Source: a virus. Taken from it: a stretch of 21,624 nucleotides of DNA. The position numbers were made by a program, and so were the translations under genes. The stretch's first letter is position 1, and each line of letters opens with the position of its first letter. The stretch spans positions 1-21,624 of the IMG/VR virus record IMGVR_UViG_3300034050_000128. One strand, written 5' to 3'. Below the pieces are notes generated by a model. That model searched no databases, was not told where the DNA came from, and worked only from the letters and a program-made list of their open reading frames with translations. Below, piece by piece: positions 4,989 through 12,644 of the stretch.

Positions 4989-7247
4989 ATGTTTGTGGGG
5001 ATCAATCTCGGCATCAACCTGCGTAGCAGTGTCTCGTTCTCCCCATCTTCCCTCTTCGCCGCAGGAGAGCCCGGCGTATGGTTTGATCCTTCGGATGTCG
5101 CGAACCTGTCGTGGTTGGTCAACCTCCTCCAGTGGACGCAAGAGTTTGACAATGCCGTTTGGACGAAGAACATAGGAGGCATTGGCGGCACGCCGGTTGT
5201 GACGGCAAATGCCGGTGTTGCCCCTGACAGCACGTCAACAGCTGACCGCATACAGTTCACCCTAAACGGTGGAACAAGCACGGCTGACGTTTCGGACGTC
5301 AGACAGCTTTTTCTTTCTACCGCAGCGCCGTGTACTTTTTCCTTTTGGATAAAGTCGTTCGACGGATCGTCTAGCTATCAGATGCTTGTCCGCGATGGCA
5401 ACGGCTTCGTAAATCCAATAACCGTTACTGGAAGCTGGCAAAGGTACGCCGTTAGTTCGACTTTCGCTGTGCCAAATGGAACCTGTGGTTTTGGCATTAG
5501 GGGTGGGCAAGGCACTGTAAACAGCAACACGGCGGACGTGCTCGTCTGGGGCGCACAAGTCGAACTCGGCTCCGTAGCCACCACCTACCAGCCCATCACT
5601 ACAGTGGCCGCTGGCACCGATGCGCGCTTCCCGAATGCCACGCTGTACAGGGACACTGCGGGTACTAGCCCCGTGACGACCCCCGGCCAGACCGTGGCCC
5701 TGATGCTGGATAAGTCGCGGGGGCTGGCGCTGGGTAGCGAGTTGGTGACGACCGCATCCGGTGTTGTTACCACGGGAAGTTATACTCCGGGCGTTAGTGT
5801 GGTCGCAGGGAAAACGTACCTTTTTTCTTACACGATATCTGCAAACGTAGGAACCATGAGCGCTTCATGGCGCGTATTTTTCGCTGGTGGTCAACTTTAT
5901 GCTCCGAGCGTAAACATTGGTTTCAACGGCTCTGTGACTGCACGAGTTACGGCGCTTTCATCTGGCACCCTTACCCTAAGCCCAGACAGCGCTGGAACTA
6001 ACTTTTCCATCTCTAACGTATCTATCCGCGAACTCCCCGGCAACCACGCCACCCAAGCGACCCCGGCCAGCATGCCGACCTATGGCATCGTCCCGCGTGG
6101 TGGTAGGCGGAATATTTTGACCTTCTCGGAGCAGTTCGACAATGCCGCTTGGTCAAAGCTAAACGCAACCATCACTGCAAACAGTTCGGTTGCGCCAGAT
6201 GGAACTTCAACAGCCGACCTTGTATCGTCGACCGGCGGAGAGACGAGGGTTGGCCTGAACCCCGGCGTAGTGTTGCCAAGCACAACCTATACCGCAAGCA
6301 TGTTTGGGAAATACGCCAACGCCAACGGGAGATACCTGTGGTTTAGAGATTTTTTCTCTGGACGGGATGTTGGTTTCGACCTGCAAACCGGTGTTGTTAC
6401 CCAAGTGGCGTCCGGCATGACTGCCAGCGTAGTCCCTGCAGGTGAGGGGTTTTTCCGCTGCATAGTTAGCTGGACGACCCCCGCGACTGCGGTTGTGGCA
6501 AACCAGCAGTTTTGGGTGCTTTCGGCCTCTGGCACTAACCCATCTACCGGCCTCGCTGGCGGCCAGTTTTACCTCTGGGGCGCTCAAATCGAACAATCCA
6601 CCACCGCCACGTCCTACCAGCGGGTCGGGACTGAGTACGACGTCACGCAGGCCGGTGTTCCGTCGATGAGCTACATTCAGTTCAACGGCATCAACAACTC
6701 GATGGCGACTGGTACGATTACCCCCGGAACTGACAAGGTTCAGGTGTTTGCGGGGGTGCGGAAGCTCGCAAACGGCAACAACTCTTGCATCGTTGAATTG
6801 TCGGCAGTCGCGTCTTCCAATAACGGGGCATTCTACATTCTCACTGGAAGGAATGTTTCAGGCCCCGCTCCCGCTTATACTGCTTTGTCCAGAGGTACTG
6901 CATTTGTATCGCTCGACACGGCGGACTTGTACGATGCGCCGATAAGCAACCTCTTGACGCTTCTTAGCGACATCAGCGGCGACACCGCCAAACTGCGCGC
7001 AAACGGCACCCAAGTAGCCCAATCAACCGGCGACCAAGGCACCGGTAACTACCTTGCCTATCCGCTGTACGTCGGCTCCCGTGCGGGCTCCAGCCTCTAC
7101 TTCAACGGTCAGCTCTACAGCCTTATTGACCGCTTCGGGCCTAACCTCCCATCCAACACGATCACCAGCACTGAGGCGTGGGTTGCCGGGAAGACCGGGT
7201 TCTACCCGCCGATCATCACTGGTGTGCCCACGATAGGAGTAAGCTAA
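4989..7247 (+). CDS. Large multi-domain spike/fibre protein (first of two)
   Basis: A 752-residue protein, start supported by GAGG and the 10-base gap after the spike base gene. Rough layout: the opening of a module 'EPGVWFDPSD' (27-36); a phage head-spike-fibre-like domain (43-203, from WTQEFDNAVW to WGAQVELGS); the rest of the interrupted module (ATLYRDTAG to LMLDKS, 217-243); a beta-sandwich carbohydrate-binding-like domain ending NVSIREL (248-349); GNHATQATPASMPTYGIVP (351-369); a second spike-fibre-like domain (374-546, EQFDNAAW to WGAQIEQS); and a LamG-like beta domain (560-717, with ISGD and LYFNGQLY). The last 15 residues (PPIITGVPTIGVS) resemble the first strand of a bacterial Ig-like domain whose remainder starts the next gene. 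Likely role: glycan binding by head spikes. Tail attachment is the alternative. Confidence 0.8.
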   Translation: MFVGINLGINLRSSVSFSPSSLFAAGEPGVWFDPSDVANLSWLVNLLQWTQEFDNAVWTKNIGGIGGTPVVTANAGVAPDSTSTADRIQFTLNGGTSTADVSDVRQLFLSTAAPCTFSFWIKSFDGSSSYQMLVRDGNGFVNPITVTGSWQRYAVSSTFAVPNGTCGFGIRGGQGTVNSNTADVLVWGAQVELGSVATTYQPITTVAAGTDARFPNATLYRDTAGTSPVTTPGQTVALMLDKSRGLALGSELVTTASGVVTTGSYTPGVSVVAGKTYLFSYTISANVGTMSASWRVFFAGGQLYAPSVNIGFNGSVTARVTALSSGTLTLSPDSAGTNFSISNVSIRELPGNHATQATPASMPTYGIVPRGGRRNILTFSEQFDNAAWSKLNATITANSSVAPDGTSTADLVSSTGGETRVGLNPGVVLPSTTYTASMFGKYANANGRYLWFRDFFSGRDVGFDLQTGVVTQVASGMTASVVPAGEGFFRCIVSWTTPATAVVANQQFWVLSASGTNPSTGLAGGQFYLWGAQIEQSTTATSYQRVGTEYDVTQAGVPSMSYIQFNGINNSMATGTITPGTDKVQVFAGVRKLANGNNSCIVELSAVASSNNGAFYILTGRNVSGPAPAYTALSRGTAFVSLDTADLYDAPISNLLTLLSDISGDTAKLRANGTQVAQSTGDQGTGNYLAYPLYVGSRAGSSLYFNGQLYSLIDRFGPNLPSNTITSTEAWVAGKTGFYPPIITGVPTIGVS
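6074..6094 (+). repeat. 21-bp identity shared by the two spike-fibre genes
   Basis: A 21-base stretch is identical at 8088-8108 in the next gene. It encodes PTYGIVP in both and is followed by near-identical sequence for GGRRNI. It lies at the border between the 'NHA(T/V)QATPAS' segment and the following spike-fibre-like domain. Longer protein-level similarity between the genes surrounds it, so it is either conserved homology or a seam where domains have recombined. Confidence 0.75.
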
Positions 7248-7248
7248 T

Positions 7249-9186
7249 ATGGCTGTGTACGTTTCCGACCTCCTCACGGCCATCCCAGCGCCCGTGGATG
7301 TGGCTCCGGCGTCCACGACCACATGGCAGTGGCTGCGCTCGTCCACGACGCTCTCTGGGGCCACAGGCGGCACGTACACCGTTACAGATGCGGACCTCGG
7401 ATCGGCGCTGGCCGTCATCCAGACTGAGACGAACTTCCTTGGGTCGGCCTCGGCCACCAGCGCCAACACCGACGTCGTGCAGCCGTTCGATCCCAACGCC
7501 CTCTTCCGCTACTCCGAACCCGGCGTCTGGTTCGATCCGAATGACATTGGGACGTTGTACAAGGGAACCACGGGGCTGAACCCAGTCACCGCCCCCGGCG
7601 ACACTGTCAGCCTGATGCTGGACAAGTCGAAGGGCGGACCGGGCCCCGAATTGGTGGCGAACGGTAACTTCAGTAACCCTGTTACAACAGGGTGGGTGGC
7701 TGGCGGGAGCCCCCCTGCAACGCTGAGCGTTGTCCTTGAGGAGTTGAACATCAATACTGCAGCTGGGGTGAACTTTCCCGGCGCAAGCTACGCCTTCACC
7801 ACAATAGTTGGCCAGACGTACAGGGTGACACTGACGGCCCGGACAAACACTATAAACGCATCCTCTGTATACATCAGGGATATTGGCGGGAACTACGTTA
7901 CAAACCAGCCCAGCATCGGGACATCCAACACATCGTACGACTTTGTTTTCGTGGCTAGGCAGACAAGCTCAAACATATACATTTTTGAGTTCATTGGGTC
8001 CGCCGGAACGGGAACGATTTTTGCTGACAACATCAGCGTGCGTCAGCTGATCGGCAACCACGCCGTACAGGCCACTCCAGCCAGCCAGCCGACCTATGGC
8101 ATCGTCCCCGCAGGCGGCAGGCGGAATATTCTGCTTGAAAGCCAGCAGTTCGGCACACCGTCTTGGAGTACGGGGGCCGTGGTTATTTCTCCAGATAGCC
8201 AAATAGCTCCAGATGGAACTATGACCGCCGACACTGCAACCTACGCAGGGCAGTTCAACTCGATCAATCAGAGCGTGACGTTGGCCGCGAACACCTACAC
8301 GCTGTCTTACTGGCTCAAGGCTGGCACGGGCACAAACCCCTTGTTCTTTGGGTTTTTCAACGGGAGTTGGAACACGGGGCCATCAGCCACACCTACTTCA
8401 AGCTGGGTTCGCCACTCTTACACGTTCACCTCTGCCCTTGCTGTAACGCAAATTCTGATAGCCCAAGACAGAGCCGCCTCCGGCTTCGGTTCGGCATACA
8501 TCTGGGGTGCACAGCTAGAGCAATCTACCCTCATGACCGACTACCAGCGCGTCACCACAGAGTACGACGTCACAGAAGCTGGTGTCCCGTCCTTGGGCTA
8601 CCTCCAGTTCAACGGCGTGAGCAACTCGATGGCGACGGGTACGATCACGCCGGGCATCGACAAGGCTCAGGTGTTTGCGGGCGTGCGGAAAATTGTTGAT
8701 GTTCCACCGGGGATGATTTCAGAGTTCGGCCCAAATGTGAACTTCAACAATGGGGCTTTTGCCTTCCTTTATGGCGACGCGGCGGGCAGGTTGTGGTCGT
8801 TCGTCCCAAAGGGAACCGTTATAGGCCCGGTCGGCATTTCCGTTGCAGCGCCAAACACAGCCGTTTTGACCGGGACTGCAGACATCTCTGGCGATCTAAC
8901 CGTCATTCGGAGGAACGGTGTGGTTGGCGCAACCTCAAGCGCGGACCTCGGAACCGGAAACTTCCTCGCCTATCCGCTCTATATTGGTGCCCGCAACGGG
9001 GCGGATGTCTACCTCAACGGCCAACTCTTCCCGCTGATCGTGCGCTTTGGATCGAACTTGACCGCAGCGCGCATCACGTCCACTGAAAACTGGATGGCAT
9101 CGCAGACGCCGCTGCAGTGGACTGTTGGCGCGGGCTTCTGGAATGACGCCTACCCGTGGTCAGATATCTCCGCTTGGAGAGACTAA
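7249..9186 (+). CDS. Large multi-domain spike/fibre protein (second of two)
   Basis: A 645-residue paralogue of the previous gene. Its ATG comes one base after the previous stop (TAATATG), and AGGAG at 7235-7239, inside the previous gene, gives a 9-base spacer. Layout: Ig-like domain (1-75, WQWLRS, GATGGTYTVTDADLG, SASATS) that seems to lack its first strand; 'EPGVWFDPNDIGTLYKG ... LMLDKS' (90-127), here uninterrupted; a carbohydrate-binding-like domain (133-266, ELVANGNFSNPVTTGW to NISVRQL); NHAVQATPASQPTYGIVP (270-287); a spike-fibre-like domain (291-434, to WGAQLEQS); a LamG-like domain (447-600); and a Trp-rich tail (615-645). Probably an alternative or partner spike fibre for receptor or capsule glycans. 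Its stop overlaps a 17-codon ORF (TAATG). Confidence 0.8.
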   Translation: MAVYVSDLLTAIPAPVDVAPASTTTWQWLRSSTTLSGATGGTYTVTDADLGSALAVIQTETNFLGSASATSANTDVVQPFDPNALFRYSEPGVWFDPNDIGTLYKGTTGLNPVTAPGDTVSLMLDKSKGGPGPELVANGNFSNPVTTGWVAGGSPPATLSVVLEELNINTAAGVNFPGASYAFTTIVGQTYRVTLTARTNTINASSVYIRDIGGNYVTNQPSIGTSNTSYDFVFVARQTSSNIYIFEFIGSAGTGTIFADNISVRQLIGNHAVQATPASQPTYGIVPAGGRRNILLESQQFGTPSWSTGAVVISPDSQIAPDGTMTADTATYAGQFNSINQSVTLAANTYTLSYWLKAGTGTNPLFFGFFNGSWNTGPSATPTSSWVRHSYTFTSALAVTQILIAQDRAASGFGSAYIWGAQLEQSTLMTDYQRVTTEYDVTEAGVPSLGYLQFNGVSNSMATGTITPGIDKAQVFAGVRKIVDVPPGMISEFGPNVNFNNGAFAFLYGDAAGRLWSFVPKGTVIGPVGISVAAPNTAVLTGTADISGDLTVIRRNGVVGATSSADLGTGNFLAYPLYIGARNGADVYLNGQLFPLIVRFGSNLTAARITSTENWMASQTPLQWTVGAGFWNDAYPWSDISAWRD

Positions 9187-9239
9187 TGGCCAAAACTATG
9201 CTAACACTGAAACGTGAAACGACGAGGTGCACACCATGA
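9186..9239 (+). CDS. Possible 17-residue micro-ORF bridging two fibre genes
   Basis: The ORF reads MAKTMLTLKRETTRCTP. Its ATG overlaps the stop of the second spike gene (TAATG) and its stop overlaps the ATG of the tail fibre (ATGA), and it fills the whole 49-base gap. Exact overlap at both ends is the same coupling style used elsewhere in this genome. It could be a true micro-protein, a coupling device that hands ribosomes to the tail-fibre gene, or chance. Its own start has no clear Shine-Dalgarno sequence, while GACGAGG for the tail fibre lies within it. No homologue is recognised. Confidence 0.35.
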   Translation: MAKTMLTLKRETTRCTP

Positions 9240-11749
9240 CTACTTTCGCAGACGGAGAAAGCGGCCTTAGTGTCCGCACCAAGATCAACGCTGTCCTGCA
9301 GCACATGGACGGCACGGCTGGAACTCTCGTCGTCAACGAGGCTGGCGCGGACGTCGATTTCCGCGTCGAAAGCGATACCGATGCAAACGCCATCTACATG
9401 GATGGTGCGACCGGGAACGTGGGGCTGGGGACGGGGACGCCGAACAAAACCGGCTTCACCAAAGCTTTGACGCTGAACACAACTGGAAACTTCGGCCTAG
9501 AGTTTACCAGAAACGAAGTTCTGCAGACCACGCTCCGTCAGGAGGCCAGCGGAGAATTCCAGATCGCTAACGGGGTTTCTCAACCCATACATATTTCTAC
9601 CGGCGGGTTTATTTATGCAAGCGCGGGCGGCGCTGAGCGCATGCGGATTACCACAGCCGGTATCGCCCTGATCGGCACCAACACCGCGTCCGGTGCGAAC
9701 CTGCTGCAGGTCAACAGCGATGCCACGATCAATGGCCTGACGGTGGGTCGGGGCGCTGGAGGCGTTTCCAGCAATACCGCTGTTGGTTCATCGGCTCTCC
9801 TTAGCAATACGACAGGAGCCAGCAATACCGCTATTGGCATAAACGCCCTCCGCACCAACTCCACCGGCAGCGATAACACCGCTACAGGTCTGAACGCACT
9901 TTACTTCGCCACTGGAAGCAATAACACCGCTAATGGCACCGGGGCGTTGACGAACAACACCACCGGCGCAAATAACACCGCATTCGGCCAGACCGCCCTT
10001 ACCGGGAACACCACCGGGAACTCCAACATTGCCATCGGCCAGTCGGCTGGCTCCGCACTCACGACCGGCTTTGGAAATACGATCATCGGCTCCATCGCCG
10101 GTACAGCTGGCCTCGCCAACACCGTCATCATTGCAGCTGGTCCCAACGAGCGCATGCGGATCGACGCCAGCGGGAACATGGGACTTGGCACCGCTACCCC
10201 AGAAAACAAACTGGATGTCCGTGGCTCAATTCAGGCAAAATCGTCCAACGATGTTATGCTGATGGGTGCTCTTGGCACGGGAGTTTCCTTTCTTCAGAGC
10301 TACGGCGCTTCACTTGCCGCAATCCCCATGGCGTTCTACACGGGCACCGCTGAAAAGATGCGGCTGGATGCTAGTGGGAACTTGGGCCTCGGGACGACCA
10401 CGATACCCGGAGGGGCAAGGATGGCGGTGGCCGGTGGGGGCATCTCTCTGACCACAAATGCCACATATCTGTATTCCACAACCGCAGCCGGTACTGGGAT
10501 CAGGATGCTTGGCATAAACTCTGGTGATGTGGCTTACATTGGCCCCATCGACAGCGGCCCCAATTCCATGATCCTGAACGCTTCTCCGTCCTCCACGTTC
10601 TCTTATTTCTATACTGGCGGCACGGAAAAAATGCGTTTGGACGGCAGCGGGCGTCTCCTGATCGGCACCACCACCGCATCCGGCAACAACCTGCTGCAGG
10701 TCACTAGCGATGCGCTGATCAACGGCATCACGGTTGGTAAAGGCTTGGGGTCTGTTGCAAACAACACCGCCGTTGGCTCCCTTGCTCTTGCCTTCAACAC
10801 CACTGGTGACGGCAATACCGCCCTTGGCGTGTCCGCTTTGCAGAGCAACGGCGGTGGCTCCAGCAACGTTGCACTTGGAAGAAGCACTCTGCTTAACAAC
10901 AGCACCGGAGGAAGTAACGTAGCCATTGGGGTGAACGCAGGTTCAGCCCTCACCACCGGCAGCAACAACACGATCATCGGTTCCATTACAGGCACAGCTG
11001 GCCTCGCCAACACCATCATCCTCGGCGCTGGGACCACGGAGCGGCTGCGGATCAATGACTTGGGCAACATGGGGATCAACACAACCAACCCCACAGCAAG
11101 GCTCGATATTTACGACGGAAACATCAATCTCCGTGCTCCCAGCTACGCAACCACTGCGCGGATTGGTTTTGGAAACCCTGCGCGGAATGACGATGCAGCG
11201 TTCATCCAATATGTGGGGAACGGCAACTTCACTGGCTACATAGCGTTTGGAACGAACGCCGTGGCCGCCAGCGTTGCTGCCACCGAGAAAATGAGGATTG
11301 ACCCTGACGGGAACTTGGGGATCGGGACGACTTCTCCGGGTTACAAGCTGGACCTGACGTCAGGGGCGGGCACTTCCATCGCGCGGTTTGCGGGACCGGC
11401 GAACGGTCTTGTTGATGTGACGGACGGGACCGGTACTTTCCGGGTTCAAATGCTGAGCAACGTGCCATTTGTCGGAACGTTCTCAAACCACTCTCTCGTC
11501 CTTACCACCAACAACACCGAGCGCGTTCGGATCGACACCGCCGGGAACGTTGGCGTTGGCACGGCATCCCCCAACGCGGCGTCCATCATAGACGCCCAGA
11601 GCACCACGAAGGGCGTGCGCTTCCCGAACATGACAACGACCCAGAAGAACGCTATAGCCAACGTGGCGGGGAACGTTATCTTTGACACCACGCTGGGCAA
11701 GCTCTGCGTAAACACCGGCTCAGGCTGGCAGACCATCACATCAGCATAA
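9236..11749 (+). CDS. Long repeat-rich tail fibre / receptor-binding protein
   Basis: An 837-residue protein from the ATG at 9236 (GACGAGG upstream); a GTG nine bases earlier is less likely. The N-terminus GESGLSVRTKINAVL resembles virion-attachment ends of phage fibres. The body alternates 'E(K/R)MRxDxxGNxGxGTxTP' turns with two blocks of 17-residue repeats of the type NTAhG-x2-AL-x2-NTTG-x2, expected to form a trimeric beta-helix. The C-terminus (ASIIDAQSTTKGVRFPNMTT, then a final Trp motif) is a common fibre-tip ending. No S74 peptidase chaperone dyad is seen. A module is duplicated internally (9668-10189 and 10658-11080). Function: host recognition or virion appendage, with the fold inferred from repeats. 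A head fibre is possible because the gene follows the spike module. Confidence 0.87.
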   Translation: MTTFADGESGLSVRTKINAVLQHMDGTAGTLVVNEAGADVDFRVESDTDANAIYMDGATGNVGLGTGTPNKTGFTKALTLNTTGNFGLEFTRNEVLQTTLRQEASGEFQIANGVSQPIHISTGGFIYASAGGAERMRITTAGIALIGTNTASGANLLQVNSDATINGLTVGRGAGGVSSNTAVGSSALLSNTTGASNTAIGINALRTNSTGSDNTATGLNALYFATGSNNTANGTGALTNNTTGANNTAFGQTALTGNTTGNSNIAIGQSAGSALTTGFGNTIIGSIAGTAGLANTVIIAAGPNERMRIDASGNMGLGTATPENKLDVRGSIQAKSSNDVMLMGALGTGVSFLQSYGASLAAIPMAFYTGTAEKMRLDASGNLGLGTTTIPGGARMAVAGGGISLTTNATYLYSTTAAGTGIRMLGINSGDVAYIGPIDSGPNSMILNASPSSTFSYFYTGGTEKMRLDGSGRLLIGTTTASGNNLLQVTSDALINGITVGKGLGSVANNTAVGSLALAFNTTGDGNTALGVSALQSNGGGSSNVALGRSTLLNNSTGGSNVAIGVNAGSALTTGSNNTIIGSITGTAGLANTIILGAGTTERLRINDLGNMGINTTNPTARLDIYDGNINLRAPSYATTARIGFGNPARNDDAAFIQYVGNGNFTGYIAFGTNAVAASVAATEKMRIDPDGNLGIGTTSPGYKLDLTSGAGTSIARFAGPANGLVDVTDGTGTFRVQMLSNVPFVGTFSNHSLVLTTNNTERVRIDTAGNVGVGTASPNAASIIDAQSTTKGVRFPNMTTTQKNAIANVAGNVIFDTTLGKLCVNTGSGWQTITSA
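9668..10189 (+). repeat. Internal duplication in the tail fibre gene, copy 1
   Basis: Copy 1 of a module that recurs at 10658-11080. It opens with LIGTNTASGANLLQV, continues with six 17-residue (51-base) repeats (one of 16) starting NTA or NIA, and ends GTAGLANT ... MRIDASGNMGLG. The copies share many exact runs, including 21 bases encoding TAGLANT. Confidence 0.85.
10658..11080 (+). repeat. Internal duplication in the tail fibre gene, copy 2
   Basis: Copy 2 of the module at 9668-10189. It opens LIGTTTASGNNLLQV and carries four 17-residue repeats instead of six before the same GTAGLANT segment. It is 99 bases shorter, so the difference keeps the frame and equals about two repeat units. Confidence 0.85.
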
Positions 11750-11761
11750 AGGAGGATCAAC

Positions 11762-11974
11762 ATGGCCGAGAAAAAAACACAGACCATCACGATCAACGAC
11801 ATCGACTACACCGAAGACCAGCTGACAGACGAGCAGAAGCTCATGATCAACCATGTCGCCGATCTGGATCGCAAGCTGGCTTCGACCCGGTTCAATTTGG
11901 ATCAGCTGCAGGTTGGCCGTGATGCCTTCATGAACATGCTGACGAACTCGCTGAAAAAGGAAACGGAAGAATGA
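11762..11974 (+). CDS. DUF6447-like small phage protein
   Basis: A 70-residue acidic protein with a near-consensus AAGGAGG site before the ATG. The pattern (TITINDIDYTEDQLTDEQK, then a helix with LDRKLASTRFNLDQLQ and a Lys/Glu tail) matches small phage proteins annotated as DUF6447, from memory. These are mostly helical and are found next to tail-fibre genes, but I know no assigned function. The ATGA overlap with the next gene makes them a pair. The strong ribosome site suggests high expression, as for a virion-assembly factor or chaperone. That role is inference. Confidence 0.72.
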   Translation: MAEKKTQTITINDIDYTEDQLTDEQKLMINHVADLDRKLASTRFNLDQLQVGRDAFMNMLTNSLKKETEE

Positions 11975-12276
11975 TCACTTGGACAATCTCGCAGCTTGAT
12001 CGTCACGCAGATGATGGTGGCGTCATCGTTGCCCACTGGCAGGCCACCTCCGTCGACGGCGAGTACAGCGCGTCTATCTATGGCACCGCCAGCTTCTCTC
12101 CGGACCCGGATGCACCGGGCTTCATCCCCTACGATGAACTGACCGAAGACGAGGTTCTGGGCTGGGTCTGGAATGATGGTGTCGACAAGGATGCCACGGA
12201 AGCCGCTCTGGATGCCCAGATCGAAGCTCTGATCAACCCGACCACGCTGACAGGCGTGCCGTGGGTGACTGCATGA
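11971..12276 (+). CDS. DUF7936-like phage protein
   Basis: A 101-residue acidic protein starting in an ATGA overlap. The N-terminus MITWTISQLDRHADDGGV followed by AHWQATSVDGEYSASIYG, and later DELTEDEVLGWVW with EAALDAQIE and a TGVPW ending, matches a widespread phage family I recall as DUF7936, found near fibre and fibre-chaperone genes. No function is established to my knowledge. The first half looks like a small beta-sheet, the second like two helices. Position between the tail fibre and connector genes suggests a virion or fibre-assembly role. Confidence 0.75.
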   Translation: MITWTISQLDRHADDGGVIVAHWQATSVDGEYSASIYGTASFSPDPDAPGFIPYDELTEDEVLGWVWNDGVDKDATEAALDAQIEALINPTTLTGVPWVTA

Positions 12277-12644
12277 AGGTCACGGCTGCAGCCCCTGAAG
12301 ACTTGGTTGCAGACAGCAACCAGCTTGCGATGGTCCTGTCCTCCGGTCCAGCCGACGCCTACACCTATGTCGGCCTGAACTGGGTGGATGGGGACGGCAA
12401 TCTCTATGCCGCTGCGTCTTGGGAGACGACGGAGGCGTGGGTGGAGTTCGCCATGCAGCCACTGGTGCGCCCGGCGTGGGACACTGACGACATCATCGAC
12501 ATGGATGCCGCCCAGCGTGCGCAAGACGCACTGGTCTACAGCACCGTGGCCATCCCGGCGACGCCCACGGCACTCACAGCCATCGGTGGGCCCGACGGCC
12601 TCGCGGCTCTGGCCATGATGGGATTGGGCCCTGTCGATGCCTAA
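12273..12644 (+). CDS. Hypothetical phage protein
   Basis: A 123-residue acidic, Ala-rich protein. I chose the ATG at 12273, which overlaps the previous stop (ATGA); a GTG 12 bases earlier is in frame but less attractive. The middle part has aromatic residues (YTYVGLNWVDGDGNLYAAASWETTEAW) that suggest a compact beta domain, and the C-terminus is Ala/Gly-rich and hydrophobic. No family is recognised. It is cotranscribed with the two preceding genes and overlaps the next by 8 bases, so a part in the same accessory structural set is likely. Confidence 0.6.
   Translation: MKVTAAAPEDLVADSNQLAMVLSSGPADAYTYVGLNWVDGDGNLYAAASWETTEAWVEFAMQPLVRPAWDTDDIIDMDAAQRAQDALVYSTVAIPATPTALTAIGGPDGLAALAMMGLGPVDA

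Noticed and set aside
9760-10110. CRISPR-like or tandem non-coding repeat array
   Set aside because: The 51-base units are in frame, vary at wobble positions and encode a regular 17-residue protein repeat within the tail fibre gene.
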